A stretch of 64,000 nt of DNA, from NCBI RefSeq assembly GCF_030269925.1, contig NC_085121.1, positions 2,807,501 to 2,871,500 of the forward strand. Reading direction: 5' to 3'. Position 1 is the stretch's first letter. Each line of letters begins with the position of its first letter. A program made the position numbers and the translations under genes. The DNA is from Bombyx mori (taxonomy: Eukaryota > Arthropoda > Insecta > Lepidoptera > Bombycidae). Under the pieces are notes generated by a model, which did not search any database, was not told where the DNA came from, and saw nothing but the letters and a program-made list of their open reading frames with translations. Below are positions 1-10,719 of this stretch, piece by piece.

Positions 1-175
1 AAGGGATAATCATTGTTCGTGTGGCTTGCTAGAGAATCGGATGGAATGCGAAAAGCTTAAGAACGCGCCGCGACTTGTAATCTTTAGCATTAAATAAATA
101 GGTTCAAAGACCAAGGCGTTACATCGATGCGTTAACATCTTTTTTTAAAAACATAACTTCCAGGGATATTACAAT

Positions 176-482
176 ATCTATCGGATAGCCTTGAGAGACT
201 ATTTCAGCGTAACCTTAGCTAGTAGGTGAACTCCCGGGGCTCAAACCGGAGTGATACTAACACTGACCTTAGCAAGAGCAGTGCTTCGCAGAATCTACCA
301 CCAGATCGGAAACGCGACCCACTGAGAAGATCCGGCGAGAAACTCAGTGGGCTGTGTCTATGGGTTAATTCGCTCATCGAGCCCTTCGTCGCAAGCGACG
401 GGTTCGATGAGAACGGTGACCGGTGCTTGTGGTACCTAAAAGCACCGTTAATGGATCGGGAGGATCCGTAATGACGTGTTGG
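176..482 (-). mobile_element. Jockey-like LINE family B, 5'-truncated copy
   Basis: Reverse-orientation 3' end of a LINE family (here called B) seen more than a dozen times in the window. Read on the minus strand it runs from the ORF2 C-terminus region through the hallmark GAGTTTCTCGCCGGATCTTC and ends near the AGGCTAT pair close to the tail. Open reading frames on the plus strand here are antisense artefacts. Confidence 0.8.
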
Positions 483-486
483 GTAC

Positions 487-1100
487 CAATGTTTCCGGTG
501 TTTCGGAATCACAATAATAAAACGAAACTCATACGAGATTAAGTCGTAACTATTAATCGTTCACAAGATCTAATAAATAAAATACTTCACCTATCGCAGC
601 CCACTGAAAATCTTTACCGAGCAAAAAAAAAACCTAAATATCAAGTTAAAAGCGGAATTGCAAAATGGAATTGAATTCCCGAGAGCCGCTCTCGACTTTA
701 AAAGCATCCGTACAAATAAAACAGTTCCTAGTTGCAAGCGTTTAAGCTATACGCACTTGGTGTAGCTGTGTCGTACTTCCCCACATCTGTAAAATGGTCT
801 AATCACAAGCGTCTAACACAAAAAAAGAATGCAGCCAAAGTTGTCGACGTCTATGTTTGGGATGGGGGGCGGCAGAAATAATGAGAGTTATAGAGAGGGT
901 TAGGATACTTATCTATGCGAACAACAATATTTTTTTAAATAAATAACAAGTTCCAACAGGTTAATACTGTATAATTTCTTTGAATGATCTTGTAGATGTG
1001 TGTATTTATTCGTACGAGGTAGGAACTTGCACGGATTTAGTTAGAAGTTTAAGAATTTTGTTTGTAAATCAGCCAACATTCTCCGAGCAACGTAACTCTT
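487..1100. other. AT-rich intronic sequence, no feature seen
   Basis: No splice-bounded open frame and no match to the repeat families of the window were seen. Confidence 0.4.
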
Positions 1101-1102
1101 TT

Positions 1103-1308
1103 TTTTTATTGCTTAGATTGGTGGACGAGCTCACGGCCCACCTGGTGTTAAGTAGTTACTGAAGCCCATAGACATCTACAACGAAAATGCCGCCACCCAC
1201 CTTGAGATATGAGTTCTAAGGTCGCAGTATAGTTACAACGGCTGCCCCACCCTTCAAACCGAAACGCATTACTCCTTCACGGCAGAAATAGGCAGGGTGG
1301 TGGTCGCT
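1103..1308 (-). repeat. Bm1 SINE, 3' part, minus
   Basis: Starts with the reverse of the A-tail (TTTTTTTATTGCTTAGAT), then the conserved 3' half (GGTGTTAAG, CGGCTGCCCCACCCTTCAAA, CGGCAGAAATAGGCAGG). The tRNA-like head is missing. Confidence 0.85.
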
Positions 1309-2033
1309 TATTCAATTGAAAAAAAAAACGCGAATGTGCAGTTATATGTCAGACCACTGGTATTTAGTAGTTGTTGAAGGTCATAGACGCAATGTGGTCG
1401 GAGCCGCTCTCTTTGAGGTCCGAATTGCTTAGGAAACAATATAGTTGATAGTTAGAAATATCTTGTAATGTTACTAATTAGTAAAAACGCTAATATTCCA
1501 TCACTCGCACCACAGACGTCCAACAAAATCGTTTCTGCCATACAAACGAGCAATTTGTTTACACAAACAGTATGCTGTACCTTGTTTAGAAAATTGCATT
1601 CCGCTACTTGCAACTTTGTGTTTGTTTCCAAGTGAAATTCAACTTTTAATTTGTTTGTCGTTTGCATATCGATAGTTTCCTATGTGTGTGTTTACTTGAA
1701 TAATTGTGTTTTATCATGTATGCAAAAGTCGCGCCGCGAAGGAATGCAGACGTTATTACGTAGGCGAATCTCTTGATTTTGTTACTCTGTGTGTCCTGTT
1801 TTGTAATGTACGTTCAATGGAAAGTCTTTGGTTTAACATCGTAACTGCCTCCGGGGCTGATCAGTCGTTTCTAGAGTTCAAATCAGCTCTGAAGCGCTCC
1901 TTGGAGTGCCATCCTTGATGGTTGTGACAGCAGATCACGCGGACGCTCACCTAGCTGGTCTGATCTAGTACAGACGCTCATTGGCCTGCCAATAACCTTG
2001 GCTATCAAGATCGCCGAGGACAAAAAGGATACT

Positions 2034-2100
2034 ATTGGTGGTAGGACCTCTTGTGAGTCCGCGCGGGTAGGTACCACCACCCCGCCTGGTATAAGCAGTA
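2034..2100 (+). repeat. Bm1 SINE fragment
   Basis: Short piece beginning TTGGTGGTAGGACCTCTTGT through GCAGTAATGCGTTTCG. The sequence then departs from Bm1. Confidence 0.6.
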
Positions 2101-2394
2101 ATGCGTTTCGTTTAGTCTCTCTGTTTTAACGAGGCTTGAAAGGAGCCCTCACTGGTGGACTGTACTTTAATGATGACCGTAGTACGGTTACTGTCCATAA
2201 GTCATAATGACCACTCCACACTCTATACCAGGTGTGATTGTCTGCCTTAAATAAATATATTTCAATTATTTCGCTCAATCGTACCTAAGCGGCGCTGATG
2301 CGAAGCGGATGCTTATGGTTCTATATGTAACTTGATAAAAAATTTAAAAAAAACTTACCGACTGCGAAAATAAAGTGTTATTATTTTGTTACAG

Positions 2395-2462
2395 AAAGAA
2401 GAGCGACTTAACCATCAAAACTGGATACTACCAGCTAAAAGTTCCACCATGGATTCTGAGAG
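2395..2462 (+). CDS. candidate upstream exon of the coiled-coil gene
   Basis: A 68-bp block with a good acceptor (TTTGTTACAG) and donor (AG|GTATGT). Reading frame 1 is open: 22 codons, then two bases (AG). The next exon at 28924 needs exactly one base to complete a codon, so splicing gives AGC (Ser) and keeps the frame into the terminal exon. An ATG in a strong context (CCACCATGG) lies inside at 2449, so this could be the translation start, although the open frame runs back to the acceptor. Frame 2 is also open but would not be in phase with the next exon. The intron that follows is about 26.5 kb. The protein segment is not recognised. Transcript evidence would be decisive. Confidence 0.5.
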
Positions 2463-2721
2463 GTATGTTATAAGAATATTGAAATTTAAAAATTTTTAGT
2501 TAACTATAAATGTACATACACATATTCCTTTCAGTTATTGTTTGGCGCGAAGGCCAAAGTGATGAATTGGTTTCTTATTTTGGCAGCAATATAGAATCAA
2601 TCAAATATAAATTGAAATTCAGACAATAAGACTTCTTAACTTACTTGGAACCTCTCAACTATGTATTATTTCAAGCTTTTGAGAGTTAAAATTCTTATAT
2701 ACGCAATCCTTCATCACACAG

Positions 2722-2986
2722 ACTTCCGATCACCGTGCTTACGAACCCGTCGCTTGCGACGAAGGGCTCGACTAGTAAATTAACCCACAGACACAGCCCA
2801 GTGTGTTTTTCGCCGGATCTTATCAGTGGGTCGCGTTCCCAATCCCAGTGGTAGATTCTGCGAAGCACTGCTCTTGCAAGGGCCAGTGTTAGCAACACTC
2901 CCGGTTTGAGCCCCGTGAGTTCATCTATGCGTTACGGCGAAGCTGAAATAGCCTCTCAACGCTATCAACATAGGTAGGGGGGGAAA
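2722..2986 (+). mobile_element. LINE family B, 5'-truncated copy
   Basis: Matches family B from the region just before the ORF2 stop to the 3' end (CTCAACGCTATCAACATAGG). It is moderately diverged (CCAATCCCAG in place of CCGATCCGG). Confidence 0.75.
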
Positions 2987-4309
2987 AACACAGACATATC
3001 CACAAACTTATGGTCGAATCATTATCACTATATGATTATCACTATATGATTAAATGTTTTTGGACAGTATTTTTTATAAAATTGTTTTTGAGATCTTACT
3101 CTAATGCAATGAGTGAATCTAAATGAGTGAATCTAAAAGAATTGAAATCCAAATTGATGTATTCAATTAATTTTATTTCGATTCAAATGCTTGTTTGACT
3201 GTACTGAAAGTATTCGATTGCACGGAAATCGTGAAATCAATTTGAAAATAAAGTGAAAAAATTAATCTTCTGGTCACTTTGGCCTATGACAATCGAACAA
3301 TCTCTCTGAAATTATCTAATTAACGAATACAATTACAGCAGTAGTCAGAGAGAAAAGTACTAATATCCACTAAAATAACAGAAAACGTTATCATAACACT
3401 TGACCGAGTTGAACCCAAATTGAGTAGAGCTGTGTAACACTTGGAACTGATTACTGCTTCAACCTCACGACGACTCATAAAACCTTGCAACGCTCGCTTA
3501 TAAAGTTGAAAATAAATACCGCATTCTTAATTGCACAAAGACAAGACGAGAACACGGGAACTTGCTGTAATGAACTTCAGAAGGGATGTATATTACACCC
3601 CTTCTGAAGGGGCCCTTACGACGACTTTTAGCGACGAATGAAGAAGTTACCAAATTTATGAATTCTACAAATTATTTACTAACCATCCCATTTCGAATTT
3701 ATTACTTTGAAACTATTTATTTTGTTAGACCTTTGTATTAAAAGTCACAGGAGCCCTAAATCGCGGGCCATGAGAGGCGTGTCAGCGATGCTTCCATTAC
3801 AGTAATATAATAATTAACTTGTTTGTATTCTGAATTATACGATATAAATCAAAACGAACTTTTGTGTTGCAAAATGGAAAAAAACAGGACGTGAAAATAG
3901 GTACAGGCTCACAAACGCCAACTAAAATAATGGAAATGGAAGATAATTAGATAAGGTGAAACTGTTACCGATACGAATGTATGAACTAATATTCGAACCT
4001 TCTAATTTAAATGACCCAAATAATGTCCCGAACAGGACAGATTAATTTTTTTTTTATTAGAAAGTTGATTGGAATGATTGATAAAAATAACTCGAACAAG
4101 CTTAGGTAAAGTCGCAGTGGCTGCACTTAGAATAAATTTGATGATAGTCAATATAAAGTTGTAGTTGCCAAAAGTAAAGTTAGTAGAACTACATTTTACA
4201 AAGTTTTACTGCTGAAACTTTTATGGCAAGACTGGTTGTATTAGACCCGCTTGATGTGGACATGACTAGTGAAAAATTCAATTACATTTATAGTATTACA
4301 AAATGTCAC
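2987..4309. other. AT-rich intron sequence
   Basis: No gene or recognised repeat. It contains a short palindromic stretch near 3580-3612 (AACTTCAGAAGGGATGT / ACACCCCTTCTGAAG). The composition changes sharply to GC-rich at 4322, where the LINE begins. Confidence 0.4.
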
Positions 4310-5766
4310 AACATAGATATTCCGCTCCCGTGTCGCCTATACTGGCGAGAAAAACTGCTGCGTCGTCCGCCGTGACCATCGTTTCAGCTGAGCGATCATC
4401 CGCGGCCTCCGTCGCGCCCTCTAAAACACCTACACTTGCTCGTAGGTCGCCTGCACCCGCCTCCTCGTGCTCCGACTCTGACTCGGACATGGAGGTCGAC
4501 CTCGCCCCCGCCTCATCGACGGATGGATTCACCCTGGTACAGAAGGGTAAGAAGCGTGCCGCGGAGTCTCGAGCTCCCGCGGCCGCTAAAATTAGCAAAG
4601 CCGTGAACGCGTCGCGCCCCCGCCCTCAGACTCCCGTTGCGCCCCCAGCCCGTGCCACTCCGTCGCCGCGTCCGGTGGCACAAAATAAAACCCAGACCCC
4701 TCCCCCGGTTATCCTTCAGGAGAAGGCAGCTTGGGATCGAGTTTGCCTGGCCCTTAAGGCCAAAAATATAAATTTCACGAATGCCCGTAACCTCGCGAAC
4801 GGCATTCAAATTAAGGTTCAAACACCCGACGACCATAGGGCCCTCTCTTCTTACCTCCGTAAGGAGCGTATAAGTTTCCATACGTATACGCTCCAGGAGG
4901 AGCGCGAACTCCGCGTTGTAATACGCGGAATCCCTAAAGAGTTAGATGTAGAGCTCGTAAAAGCCGACCTGTTAGAACAAGGCCTACCAGTGAATTCTGT
5001 GCACCGTATGCACACCGGTCGCGGTAGGGAGCCATATAATATGGTTCTAGTCGCTCTCCAGCCTACCCCCGAGGGTAAGAAAATCTTTAACACACAGACC
5101 GTCTGTAGGCTCTCTGGTATCGCTGTCGAAGCCCCCCATAAAAAAGGCACTCCTAGCCAGTGCCATAACTGTCAATTGTACGGGCACTCTTCCCGTAACT
5201 GTCACGCGCGCCCCCGATGTGTTAAGTGTTTGGGCGATCACGCCACGGCCCTCTGCGCTCGCGACCAAAAAACCGCGACGGAACCGCCTAGCTGCGTCCT
5301 GTGTCGAACACAGGGTCACCCCGCGAATTACCGTGGTTGCCCCCGAGCCCCTAAAATAAATCGCCGCGTCGCCCGCCAAAACCGCCTCCGAGCTTCCGGC
5401 CCAGACATCAAAGCCTCGGCACCCTCTGCGTCGCAGGCTAAGCCAGCGATCGTTCCGGCGGCGGTGCCCAGTGTCTCGGCCTGGGCAAAACCGCTGCCGT
5501 ACACGAACACGGCTACAACTCCCTCCTCCGCGATTCGTCCCGCCCCCGCGACTCGTCCCTCTCCCGCGACTTGCCCTCCGACCGCGTCCGACAATCTCGC
5601 TTTAGCGATCGACTTCTTTCAGTCGATCAACTTTGAGCGCGTTAACGCTTTGGGCGACGCCATTCGCGCTGCCTCCACTGCACAACACTTTATCGCCGTT
5701 GTGCAAGAATACGCCGACGTATACGCGTCATTAAATACGTACGTCCTCCCCTCACTCCGCCGGTAA
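4303..5766 (+). CDS. LINE ORF1, gag-like zinc-knuckle protein
   Basis: 487 codons from the first ATG, but the first six or seven codons (4303-4321) lie in host flank and target duplication, so the element's own start is missing. The Met at 4489 is the first fully internal one. The N-terminal 130 residues are Ala/Pro/Ser-rich and disordered. Residues of about 190-270 resemble the domain preceding the zinc fingers in Jockey and other insect LINE gag proteins (VVIRGIPKEL). Three CCHC-type knuckles follow from about residue 287: CX2CX4HX4C (CHNCQLYGHSSRNC), CVKCLGDHATALC and CVLCRTQGHPANYRGC. The family role is binding element RNA in a ribonucleoprotein particle. The UAA stop is followed by one codon and then the ORF2 ATG in the same frame. 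Confidence 0.85.
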   Translation: MSQHRYSAPVSPILARKTAASSAVTIVSAERSSAASVAPSKTPTLARRSPAPASSCSDSDSDMEVDLAPASSTDGFTLVQKGKKRAAESRAPAAAKISKAVNASRPRPQTPVAPPARATPSPRPVAQNKTQTPPPVILQEKAAWDRVCLALKAKNINFTNARNLANGIQIKVQTPDDHRALSSYLRKERISFHTYTLQEERELRVVIRGIPKELDVELVKADLLEQGLPVNSVHRMHTGRGREPYNMVLVALQPTPEGKKIFNTQTVCRLSGIAVEAPHKKGTPSQCHNCQLYGHSSRNCHARPRCVKCLGDHATALCARDQKTATEPPSCVLCRTQGHPANYRGCPRAPKINRRVARQNRLRASGPDIKASAPSASQAKPAIVPAAVPSVSAWAKPLPYTNTATTPSSAIRPAPATRPSPATCPPTASDNLALAIDFFQSINFERVNALGDAIRAASTAQHFIAVVQEYADVYASLNTYVLPSLRR

Positions 5767-8700
5767 TCAATGGCGTATATAAGTAGAATAAAGCCCCTAT
5801 CCGTAACGATAGGATTTTTTAACGCTTACGGTCTCGCAAATCAACGTGATCAGGTTTCTGACTTTTTGCGTGACCACCAAATTGATATCTTTTTAGTGCA
5901 GGAGACCCTACTTAAGCCCGCGCGCCGTGACCCTAAAATCGCGAACTATAACATGGTCAGGAACGACAGGCTCTCTGCCCGTGGTGGTGGTACCGTCATT
6001 TACTATAGAAGAGCCCTGCATTGCGTCCCGCTCGATCCTCCCGCGCTCGCTAATATCGAAGCATCAGTGTGCCGAATCTCACTGACGGGACACGCGCCGA
6101 TCGTTATCGCGTCCGTTTATCTTCCACCGGATAAGATCGTTCTAAGCAGTGATATCGAGGCGCTGCTCGGTATGGGGAGCTCTGTCATTCTGGCGGGCGA
6201 CCTAAATTGTAAACACATCAGGTGGAACTCACACACCACAACCCCGAATGGCAGGCGGCTTGACGCGTTAGTCGATGATCTCGCCTTCGATATCGTCGCT
6301 CCGCTAACCCCGACTCACTACCCGCTAAATATCGCGCATCGCCCGGATATACTCGACATAGCGTTATTAAAAAACGTAACTCTGCGCTTACACTCGATCG
6401 AAGTAGTTTCAGAGTTAGATTCAGACCACCGTCCCGTCGTTATGAAGCTCGGTCGCGCTCCCGATTCCGTTCCCGTCACGAGGACTGTGGTGGATTGGCA
6501 CACGCTGGGCATCAGCCTGGCTGAATCTGATCCACCATCGCTCCCGTTTAACCCGGACTCTATCCCGTCTCCTCAGGATACCGCTGAAGCCATAGACATC
6601 TTAACGTCACACATCACCTCGACATTAGATAGGTCATCGAAACAAGTTGTAGCGGAGGACTTCCTTCACCGCTTCAAATTGTCCGACGATATTAGGGAAC
6701 TCCTTAGAGCTAAGAACGCCTCGATACGCGCCTACGACAGGTATCCTACCGCGGAAAATCGTATTCGAATGCGTGCCCTACAACGCGACGTAAAGTCTCG
6801 CATCGCCGAAGTCCGAGATGCCAGATGGTCTGATTTCTTAGAAGGACTCGCGCCCTCCCAAAGGTCTTACTACCGCTTAGCTCGTACTCTCAAATCGGAT
6901 ACGGTAGTAACTATGCCCCCCCTCGTAGGCCCCTCAGGCCGACTCGCGGCGTTCGATGATGACGAAAAAGCAGAGCTGCTGGCCGATACATTGCAAACCC
7001 AGTGCACGCCCAGCACTCAATCCGTGGACCCTGTTCATGTAGAATTAGTAGACAGTGAGGTAGAACGCAGAGCCTCCTTGCCACCCTCTGATGCGTTACC
7101 ACCCGTCACCCCGATGGAAGTTAAAGACTTGATCAAAGACCTACGTCCTCGCAAGGCTCCCGGTTCCGACGGTATATCCAACCGCGTTATTAAACTTCTA
7201 CCCGTCCAACTCATCGTGATGTTGGCATCTATTTTCAATACCGCTATGGCGAACTGTATCTTTCCCGCGGTGTGGAAAGAAGCGGACGTTATCGGCATAC
7301 ATAAACCCGGTAAACCAAAAAATCATCCGACGAGCTACCGCCCGATTAGCCTCCTCATGTCTCTAGGCAAACTGTATGAGCGTCTGCTCTACAAACGCCT
7401 CAGAGACTTCGTCTCATCCAAGGGCATTCTTATCGATGAACAATTCGGATTCCGTACAAATCACTCATGCGTTCAACAGGTGCACCGCCTCACGGAGCAC
7501 ATTCTTGTGGGGCTTAATCGACCAAAACCGTTATACACGGGAGCTCTCTTCTTCGACGTCGCAAAAGCGTTCGACAAAGTCTGGCACAATGGTTTGATTT
7601 TCAAACTATTCAACATGGGCGTGCCGGATAGTCTCGTGCTCATCATACGGGACTTCTTGTCGAACCGCTCTTTTCGATATCGAGTCGAGGGAACCCGCTC
7701 CTCCCCACGACCTCTCACAGCTGGAGTCCCGCAAGGCTCTGTCCTCTCACCCCTCCTATTTAGCTTATTCGTCAACGATATTCCCCGGTCGCCGCCGACC
7801 CATTTAGCTTTATTCGCCGACGACACGACTGTTTACTATTCTAGTAGAAATAAGTCCCTAATCGCGAAGAAGCTTCAGAGCGCAGCCCTAGCCCTAGGAC
7901 AGTGGTTCCGAAAATGGCGCATAGACATCAACCCAGCGAAAAGTACTGCGGTGCTATTTCAGAGGGGAAGCTCCACACGGATTTCCTCCCGGATTAGGAG
8001 GAGGAATCTCACACCCCCGATTACTCTCTTTAGACAACCCATACCCTGGGCCAGGAAGGTCAAGTACCTGGGCGTGACCCTGGATGCATCGATGACATTC
8101 CGCCCGCATATAAAATCAGTCCGTGACCGTGCCGCGTTTATTCTCGGTAGACTCTACCCCATGATCTGTAAGCGGAGTAAAATGTCCCTTCGGAACAAGG
8201 TGACACTTTACAAAACTTGCATAAGGCCCGTCATGACTTACGCGAGTGTGGTGTTTGCTCACGCGGCCCGCACACACATAGACACCCTCCAATCCCTACA
8301 ATCCCGCTTTTGCAGGTTAGCTGTCGGGGCTCCGTGGTTCGTGAGGAACGTTGACCTACACGACGACCTGGGCCTCGAATCAATTCGGAAATACATGAAG
8401 TCAGCGTCGGAACGATACTTCGATAAGGCTATGCGTCATGATAATCGCCTTATCGTTGCCGCCGCTGACTACTCCCCGAATCCTGATCATGCAGGAGCCA
8501 GTCACCGTCGACGCCCTAGACACGTCCTTACGGATCCATCAGATCCAATAACCTTTGCATTAGATGCCTTCAGCTCTAATACTAGGGGCAGACTTAGGGA
8601 CCCCGGTAACCGTACTCGTCGAACTCGACAAAGAGGTCGACGTGCAACCTAACCCATGCATCAGCCCGCTGAGTTTCTCGCCGGATCTTCTCAGCGGGTC

Positions 8701-8877
8701 GCGATTCCGATCCGGTAGTAGATTCATTCGCGAAACAATTGCTCTTGAGTTGTTAGGTCTCCTTCGAAGGCGCTCGGGCAGTTGTTAGCAAATCCCACCC
8801 CTCTTGGCTGAGCCTTTGCTCGCCCACCTGTCCTGGTGAAACTGGAAAGGCCTTCGGGCCACCACTAAACTTTCAAT

Positions 8878-8957
<80 letters not shown>
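4322..8957 (+). mobile_element. Jockey-clade LINE, both ORFs open, young insertion
   Basis: A 4.6-kb GC-rich block in AT-rich host DNA. It has ORF1 (gag-like, zinc knuckles), ORF2 (endonuclease and reverse transcriptase), a 3' UTR of about 230 bp and a 79-A tail (8881-8959, partly shared with the target duplication). ACATAGATATT stands at 4311-4321 and again at 8959-8969, immediately after the poly(A), which is a perfect 11-bp target-site duplication. Joining the flanks gives continuous AT-rich sequence. The left boundary lies inside the open frame of ORF1, so the copy is probably 5'-truncated and lacks its own 5' UTR and promoter. Intact ORFs, perfect duplication and long tail suggest recent insertion. 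Confidence 0.9.
5770..8652 (+). CDS. LINE ORF2, endonuclease plus reverse transcriptase
   Basis: 960 residues, intact. The N-terminus is an apurinic-type endonuclease: NAYG near residue 19, QET with the catalytic Glu near 45, GGTVIYYRR, GDLNCKH and the terminal SDHRPV. The RT domain from about residue 430 shows KAPGSDGI, YRPISLL, QFGFRTNHSC, FFDVAKAFDKVWH, GVPQGSVLSPLLF and FADDTTVYY, so the catalytic Asp residues are present, then the thumb motif YLGVTLD. The C-terminal region is Arg-rich and homologous to the end of family B copies elsewhere here. Established role of the family: nicking target DNA and priming reverse transcription from the nick. I place it in the Jockey clade from the arrangement of motifs and the absence of an RNase H. 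The start follows the ORF1 stop by 3 bp. Confidence 0.92.
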   Translation: MAYISRIKPLSVTIGFFNAYGLANQRDQVSDFLRDHQIDIFLVQETLLKPARRDPKIANYNMVRNDRLSARGGGTVIYYRRALHCVPLDPPALANIEASVCRISLTGHAPIVIASVYLPPDKIVLSSDIEALLGMGSSVILAGDLNCKHIRWNSHTTTPNGRRLDALVDDLAFDIVAPLTPTHYPLNIAHRPDILDIALLKNVTLRLHSIEVVSELDSDHRPVVMKLGRAPDSVPVTRTVVDWHTLGISLAESDPPSLPFNPDSIPSPQDTAEAIDILTSHITSTLDRSSKQVVAEDFLHRFKLSDDIRELLRAKNASIRAYDRYPTAENRIRMRALQRDVKSRIAEVRDARWSDFLEGLAPSQRSYYRLARTLKSDTVVTMPPLVGPSGRLAAFDDDEKAELLADTLQTQCTPSTQSVDPVHVELVDSEVERRASLPPSDALPPVTPMEVKDLIKDLRPRKAPGSDGISNRVIKLLPVQLIVMLASIFNTAMANCIFPAVWKEADVIGIHKPGKPKNHPTSYRPISLLMSLGKLYERLLYKRLRDFVSSKGILIDEQFGFRTNHSCVQQVHRLTEHILVGLNRPKPLYTGALFFDVAKAFDKVWHNGLIFKLFNMGVPDSLVLIIRDFLSNRSFRYRVEGTRSSPRPLTAGVPQGSVLSPLLFSLFVNDIPRSPPTHLALFADDTTVYYSSRNKSLIAKKLQSAALALGQWFRKWRIDINPAKSTAVLFQRGSSTRISSRIRRRNLTPPITLFRQPIPWARKVKYLGVTLDASMTFRPHIKSVRDRAAFILGRLYPMICKRSKMSLRNKVTLYKTCIRPVMTYASVVFAHAARTHIDTLQSLQSRFCRLAVGAPWFVRNVDLHDDLGLESIRKYMKSASERYFDKAMRHDNRLIVAAADYSPNPDHAGASHRRRPRHVLTDPSDPITFALDAFSSNTRGRLRDPGNRTRRTRQRGRRAT

Positions 8958-8959
<2 letters not shown>
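8653..8959 (+). other. LINE family A 3' UTR and poly(A)
   Basis: Contains the GAGTTTCTCGCCGGATCTTC motif shared with family B, but then diverges (GGCGCTCGGGCAGTTGTTAG, GAAACTGGAAAGGCCT). It ends AATCAT followed by 79 A. Confidence 0.85.
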
Positions 8960-8960
<1 letters not shown>

Positions 8961-8969
8961 ATAGATATT

Positions 8970-9457
8970 ATCACTTTTATTTTACCACAAAAAAGACCTA
9001 TTTTCCAAGACACGAACCACAATAACATGACACTTGTTGCTGGTCTCACGACCCTCATTACTGTACATAATAGCTGCTTCTGCTGTTCAACACTAGTTGA
9101 ACGTTTTTTGATGCCGAATCAATTTCCTATCGGGTTCTATAATCATGTACAGGCTGTATGTACTTTATTTGGCTGTTTGAAGGGTACCTTCGACAATCGT
9201 TTAGTAATAAGTTTTAAATTCAATTCAAGTTTTGATCGCCTCTTTGGCAAGTGGCTAGAGATCCTGATTACCAAACCACAGGCTAGGATTCGATTTCTGG
9301 TTGCGTTCAGTATCTTTGTGAAAGATATTTTGATATTTGGGGTCTAGTGTACTTGCTTTTGTGCCTTAGTTAGTGTCAATTGAATATTGCATGATAACGG
9401 CTATTGTTTCAGTAGATGAGATTCCCAATACTCCAAATATATTTTTACGTTGATCGT
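8970..9457. other. intron sequence, unassigned
   Basis: Continues the host sequence left of the LINE. A 106-codon open frame (9027-9347) has no recognisable domain and no splice context, so I do not call it a gene. Confidence 0.4.
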
Positions 9458-9551
9458 ATTAATGGCAGATGGCGCTGCAGTCGGTATCTTGGTTATTTAT
9501 CTTTCCTAGAAATAAATTATATGGCAAAACAACATTTGCCGGGCCAGCTAG
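9458..9551 (+). mobile_element. Helitron 3' end
   Basis: Ends GCCGGGCCAGCTAG followed by T, the CTAG|T terminus of lepidopteran Helitrons. The 5' end was not located. Confidence 0.55.
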
Positions 9552-10277
9552 TTCCTCTATAAATATTTGTGGAAATGGTAGTGCATTTTTAAACAGTTAA
9601 TCAAGAGATTGTAGAGCTACGGTTTGTTTGACCTTGACCCGACCAAGAGCTACCGGTACCGTATCTGATAATTTTACCACATAGGTAGGGCTGGTATGCA
9701 ACTAAAAGCTTAAGAGAATAGCTGTTACTACAGCAGTTTTTCCAGTTGATACTCTAGGATAAGATCAATAGAAAGAGAAATGAAATGTAGGCAAGAAAGA
9801 AGACGTCCTAACAATATAATAAAATCAAATATACCTCTCGCAGATCTTTTAGTTGTTATGAAGTCACGGTAATGACCGCCGATTCTTCATTCAGGGTAAC
9901 CGATGAAGAACAATGTTTTTTTAATCAGCCTTTCAGTTAATGATAATTACGATTAGATAAAAAGCGACGGTTAGCTTGGAGTACGATTCGTTAAGAAATA
10001 TTGCTATAGCCCGCATGGATATTTCCATTATGCCTTATTTCAACGCTGGGGAATCCGTTTACGGATACCCAGTCGAGGGGGGTTACAGATCAGGTTCTGT
10101 TGGAATCCAACGCCTCCAGCGAAGAAAAGGGAGAAGGGAAAGACCGAGGTCTCTTCTTATCTACCTACCGGGAGGGAGGAATTAGACTACGCCTTGCGAA
10201 AAGCATGCGAGGTGCTACGCGGCATGAGCCACGCAAGACCCGCCCCGCAAAACCGACTTCTGACTAAACCTCATCGA

Positions 10278-10714
10278 GTCGTCGTGGTCTAAAGGATAAG
10301 ACGTCCGGTGTATTCGTATCTAGCGATGCACCGGTGTTCGAATCCCACAGGCGGGTACCAATTTTTCTAATGAAATACGTACTTAACAAATGTTCACGAT
10401 TGACTTCCACGGTGAAGAAATAACATCGTGTAATAAAAATTAAACCCGCAAAATTATAATTTGCGTAATTACTGGTGGTAGGACCTCTTCTGAGTCCGTA
10501 CGGGTAGGTACCAACGCCCCTCTTGTTTCTGCCGTGAAGCAGTAATGCGTTTCGGTTTGAAGGGTGGGGCAGCCATTGTAACTATACTGAGACCTTAGAA
10601 CTTATATCTCAAGGTGTGTGGCGCATTTACGTTGTAGATGTCTATGGGTTCCAGTAACCACTTAACACCAGGTGGGCTGTGAGCTCGTCCACACATCTAA
10701 GCAATAAAAAAAAA
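10278..10714 (+). repeat. Bm1 SINE, full length
   Basis: The most complete copy. It has a tRNA-like head with A box (TCGTGGTCTAAAGGATAAG) and B box (GTGTTCGAATCCC), a middle part (AATGAAATACGTACTTAAC), the 3' half beginning ACTGGTGGTAGGACCTC, and the tail AGCAATAAAAAAAAA. The pol III promoter boxes are recognisable with slight drift. Confidence 0.9.
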
Positions 10715-10719
10715 GAGCT

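Noticed and set aside
226..471. Open frame of 81 codons and similar ones near 22820, 25737, 53000, 54100, 54750, 62000
   Set aside because: They are the antisense strand of LINE family B 3' ends, and look alike only because the repeat does.
2396..2461. Second open frame of the 68-bp exon read as a reverse-transcriptase-like GYYQLKV motif
   Set aside because: The match is a few residues, the flanks are not open, and the phase does not fit the downstream exon.
8881..8959. 79-A run as an assembly artefact
   Set aside because: It sits exactly between a LINE 3' UTR and the target-site duplication, as a real retrotransposition tail should, although its exact length is uncertain.
9027..9347. 106-codon open frame right of the LINE
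   Set aside because: No domain, no splice signals, no repeat match.
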